Of a DNA stretch of 64,000 nucleotides, positions 62,793 through 64,000 are shown piece after piece (the stretch's first letter is position 1; each line of letters opens with the position of its first letter). The notes below the pieces were generated by a model. That model made no database searches, had not been told where the DNA came from, and saw nothing but the letters and a program-made list of their open reading frames with translations. This DNA is from Chromohalobacter sp. 11-W (GTDB lineage: Bacteria; Pseudomonadota; Gammaproteobacteria; Pseudomonadales; Halomonadaceae): positions 42,687 to 106,686 of the forward strand of contig NZ_JARANZ010000012.1 of the NCBI RefSeq assembly GCF_029889905.1. Direction: 5' to 3'. The position numbers were made by a program, and so were the translations under genes.

Positions 62793-63769
62793 GAGAGCGC
62801 GCGCAAGCTGATTTCACCGCCGGCCAACAGCCGGGCCTCCCCATCTACATTGACTCGCAAGTTCCCAGTGGCATCCACGCCCTCGGCAACAGCCGTATAA
62901 GTGTGCCCACCCTGAACGACATCCACTTCGAGCCCTGCATAGGCATTGCGACGATTCCACGCATCACGCCAAGGCTCGAAGCCATGTTGCTCGAAACGAG
63001 GCAACATTCCCAGCAAGGCTTCCACCAGTGATGCGGACAATTCATTGCGCGTGATATCGGACCTCACATCATTCAGGGCGGCAACGGGTTGGTCCACGCT
63101 ATCTCGCGCGGCGTCAGGCAAGGCGACATTGAGCCCAATACCGATGACGACCTCGCAGGGACCGGCGACATCGCCGCTCACCTCCAGCAGAATACCGGCC
63201 AACTTCGCTGTGCCGTCATCCCGGCGCAACAACAAATCATTGGGCCATTTAAGCACCACAGGTACGGAGAAGCGCTCCAACACTTCGGCCAGCACCACGC
63301 CCACGGCCAGGCTCAAGCCTTCCAACGCCGACGCGCCTTCATCGAAACGCCACCCTAGCGAGAACAGCAGGCCACTCCCCCAGGGGCAGACCCAATGACG
63401 GCCACGCCGTCCACGCCCGGCTTCCTGGCTCTCCGCTAGGCACACCTCAGCATGCCCAGCGCCTTGCTGAAAACGCTCGCGCAAAAAAGTGTTGGTCGAA
63501 GGCAGCGCATCTTCAACGAACAGGCGGGTCAAATGATGACGTGGCTCCGCGGGCAGGCGCTCGATGATAGCCGGCCCGGACAGCAGGTCCAACGGTGCGG
63601 CCAAACGATACCCTTGGCCTTTCACCGCCTCCAACTGCAACCCCATTTTCTCCAGCTTCTTGAGCTGCTTCCAGACCGCCGTGCGTGAAACGCCAAGCTG
63701 CTCGCCCAATTGTTCGCCGGAGTGATACTCACCGTCGCTCAGCAAACGGATCAGATCACCAATCGTCAT
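62789..63769 (-). CDS. birA: Biotin-protein ligase / biotin operon repressor
   Basis: A 326-residue BirA: N-terminal winged helix (about 1-65; GEQLGVSRTAVWKQLKKLEK), central ligase domain (about 85-270; biotin loop GRGRRGRHWVCPWGSGLLFS, VVLKWPNDLLL) and C-terminal SH3-like domain. It biotinylates AccB, feeding fatty acid synthesis, and may repress biotin genes. ATG 63769 is preferred (GGGGA eight bases before); ATG 63778 is possible. A TAGAAT-like -10 box lies at 63799-63804 without a good -35. Confidence 0.95.
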   Translation of the reverse strand: MTIGDLIRLLSDGEYHSGEQLGEQLGVSRTAVWKQLKKLEKMGLQLEAVKGQGYRLAAPLDLLSGPAIIERLPAEPRHHLTRLFVEDALPSTNTFLRERFQQGAGHAEVCLAESQEAGRGRRGRHWVCPWGSGLLFSLGWRFDEGASALEGLSLAVGVVLAEVLERFSVPVVLKWPNDLLLRRDDGTAKLAGILLEVSGDVAGPCEVVIGIGLNVALPDAARDSVDQPVAALNDVRSDITRNELSASLVEALLGMLPRFEQHGFEPWRDAWNRRNAYAGLEVDVVQGGHTYTAVAEGVDATGNLRVNVDGEARLLAGGEISLRALS

Positions 63770-63888
63770 TCCGATCATCCCCGTCGGGAAAAAATGCCAT
63801 TCTATCGAAATGCACTCCGCCGGGGGAGCATAGCCGACCAAAGCGCAACAAATTACTCTGTCAGGCTGTTTTTCAGCCCCATAAACGA

Positions 63889-63919
63889 CAAAACCCCCGC
63901 TTCGCCTGAAGCGGGGGTT
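63889..63919 (-). terminator. Strong terminator upstream of birA
   Basis: AACCCCCGCTTC (63892-63903) and GAAGCGGGGGTT (63908-63919) form a 12-bp stem with loop GCCT; on the minus strand a T-rich tract (TTTTGTCGTTT, sharing its first two T with the stem end) follows. It ends a minus-strand unit entering from beyond the right edge. Confidence 0.85.
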
Positions 63920-63954
63920 CGACACAAGGCCTGGAGAGGGAGGCCCCAACGACA

Positions 63955-63981
63955 ACACCCCCGACCATTGGCCGGGGGTGT
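63955..63981. terminator. Second hairpin near the right edge
   Basis: ACACCCCCG (63955-63963) and CGGGGGTGT (63973-63981) pair around a nine-base loop. It sits 35 bases from the first terminator with no gene between, a tandem arrangement often seen after highly transcribed units such as rRNA operons. No clear T tract. Confidence 0.65.
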
Positions 63982-64000
63982 CGAAATAAATGCCTGACGA

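Overview
The window looks like chromosomal DNA from a GC-rich, probably halophilic gammaproteobacterium of the Halomonas/Chromohalobacter type. This is inferred from protein resemblance and gene order (rpoBC-str-S10-spc-alpha, birA-coaX-tRNAs-secE-nusG, FabA/FabB fatty acid synthesis, pgaABCD). No database search was possible. I see no insertion sequence, prophage, CRISPR array or rRNA gene, and no stretch over 300 bases without a gene.

Region 1 (1-7746, plus strand): a MerR-type regulator resembling the light-response regulator LitR is followed by a tightly packed set: photolyase, SnoaL-like protein, short-chain dehydrogenase, FAD oxidoreductase, DUF1365 protein, CFA-synthase-like methyltransferase and a DUF2878 membrane protein. 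Four-base stop/start overlaps link the middle genes. This looks like a light- or oxidative-stress-induced unit joining DNA photorepair to modification of membrane unsaturated fatty acids. The regulator has lost the cobalamin-contact residues, and the methyltransferase has lost two of the bicarbonate ligands of true CFA synthases. This is my best candidate for incompletely described biology.

Region 2 (7715-19452): two GGDEF-EAL proteins for c-di-GMP turnover, fabAB for anaerobic-type unsaturated fatty acid synthesis, plsC with an RmlD-like reductase, a solitary 2-oxoglutarate/Fe(II) dioxygenase, and a divergent hmp/norR nitric oxide detoxification pair. The hmp/norR intergenic region holds a consensus sigma-54 promoter and two NorR-type sites.

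Region 3 (19490-30960): pgaABCD for export of poly-N-acetylglucosamine, ssb with a YajR-like transporter, and a divergent uvrA that ends at a bidirectional terminator facing rplQ.

Region 4 (30992-61285, minus strand): an almost unbroken 30-kb translation and transcription block, in transcription order secE-nusG-rplKAJL-rpoBC-rpsLG-fusA-tuf-rpsJ-(S10)-(spc)-secY-rpmJ-(alpha)-rpoA-rplQ. Visible punctuation includes a strong terminator between rplL and rpoB, a promoter candidate next to a hairpin after rpoC, a perfect consensus promoter before rpsJ, and a long hairpin before rpsM.

Region 5 (61358-64000, minus strand): tRNA-Tyr, -Gly, -Thr and -Trp upstream of secE, with no tufB between Thr and Trp, preceded by coaX and birA. 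Two strong hairpins upstream of birA probably end a transcription unit lying outside the window.
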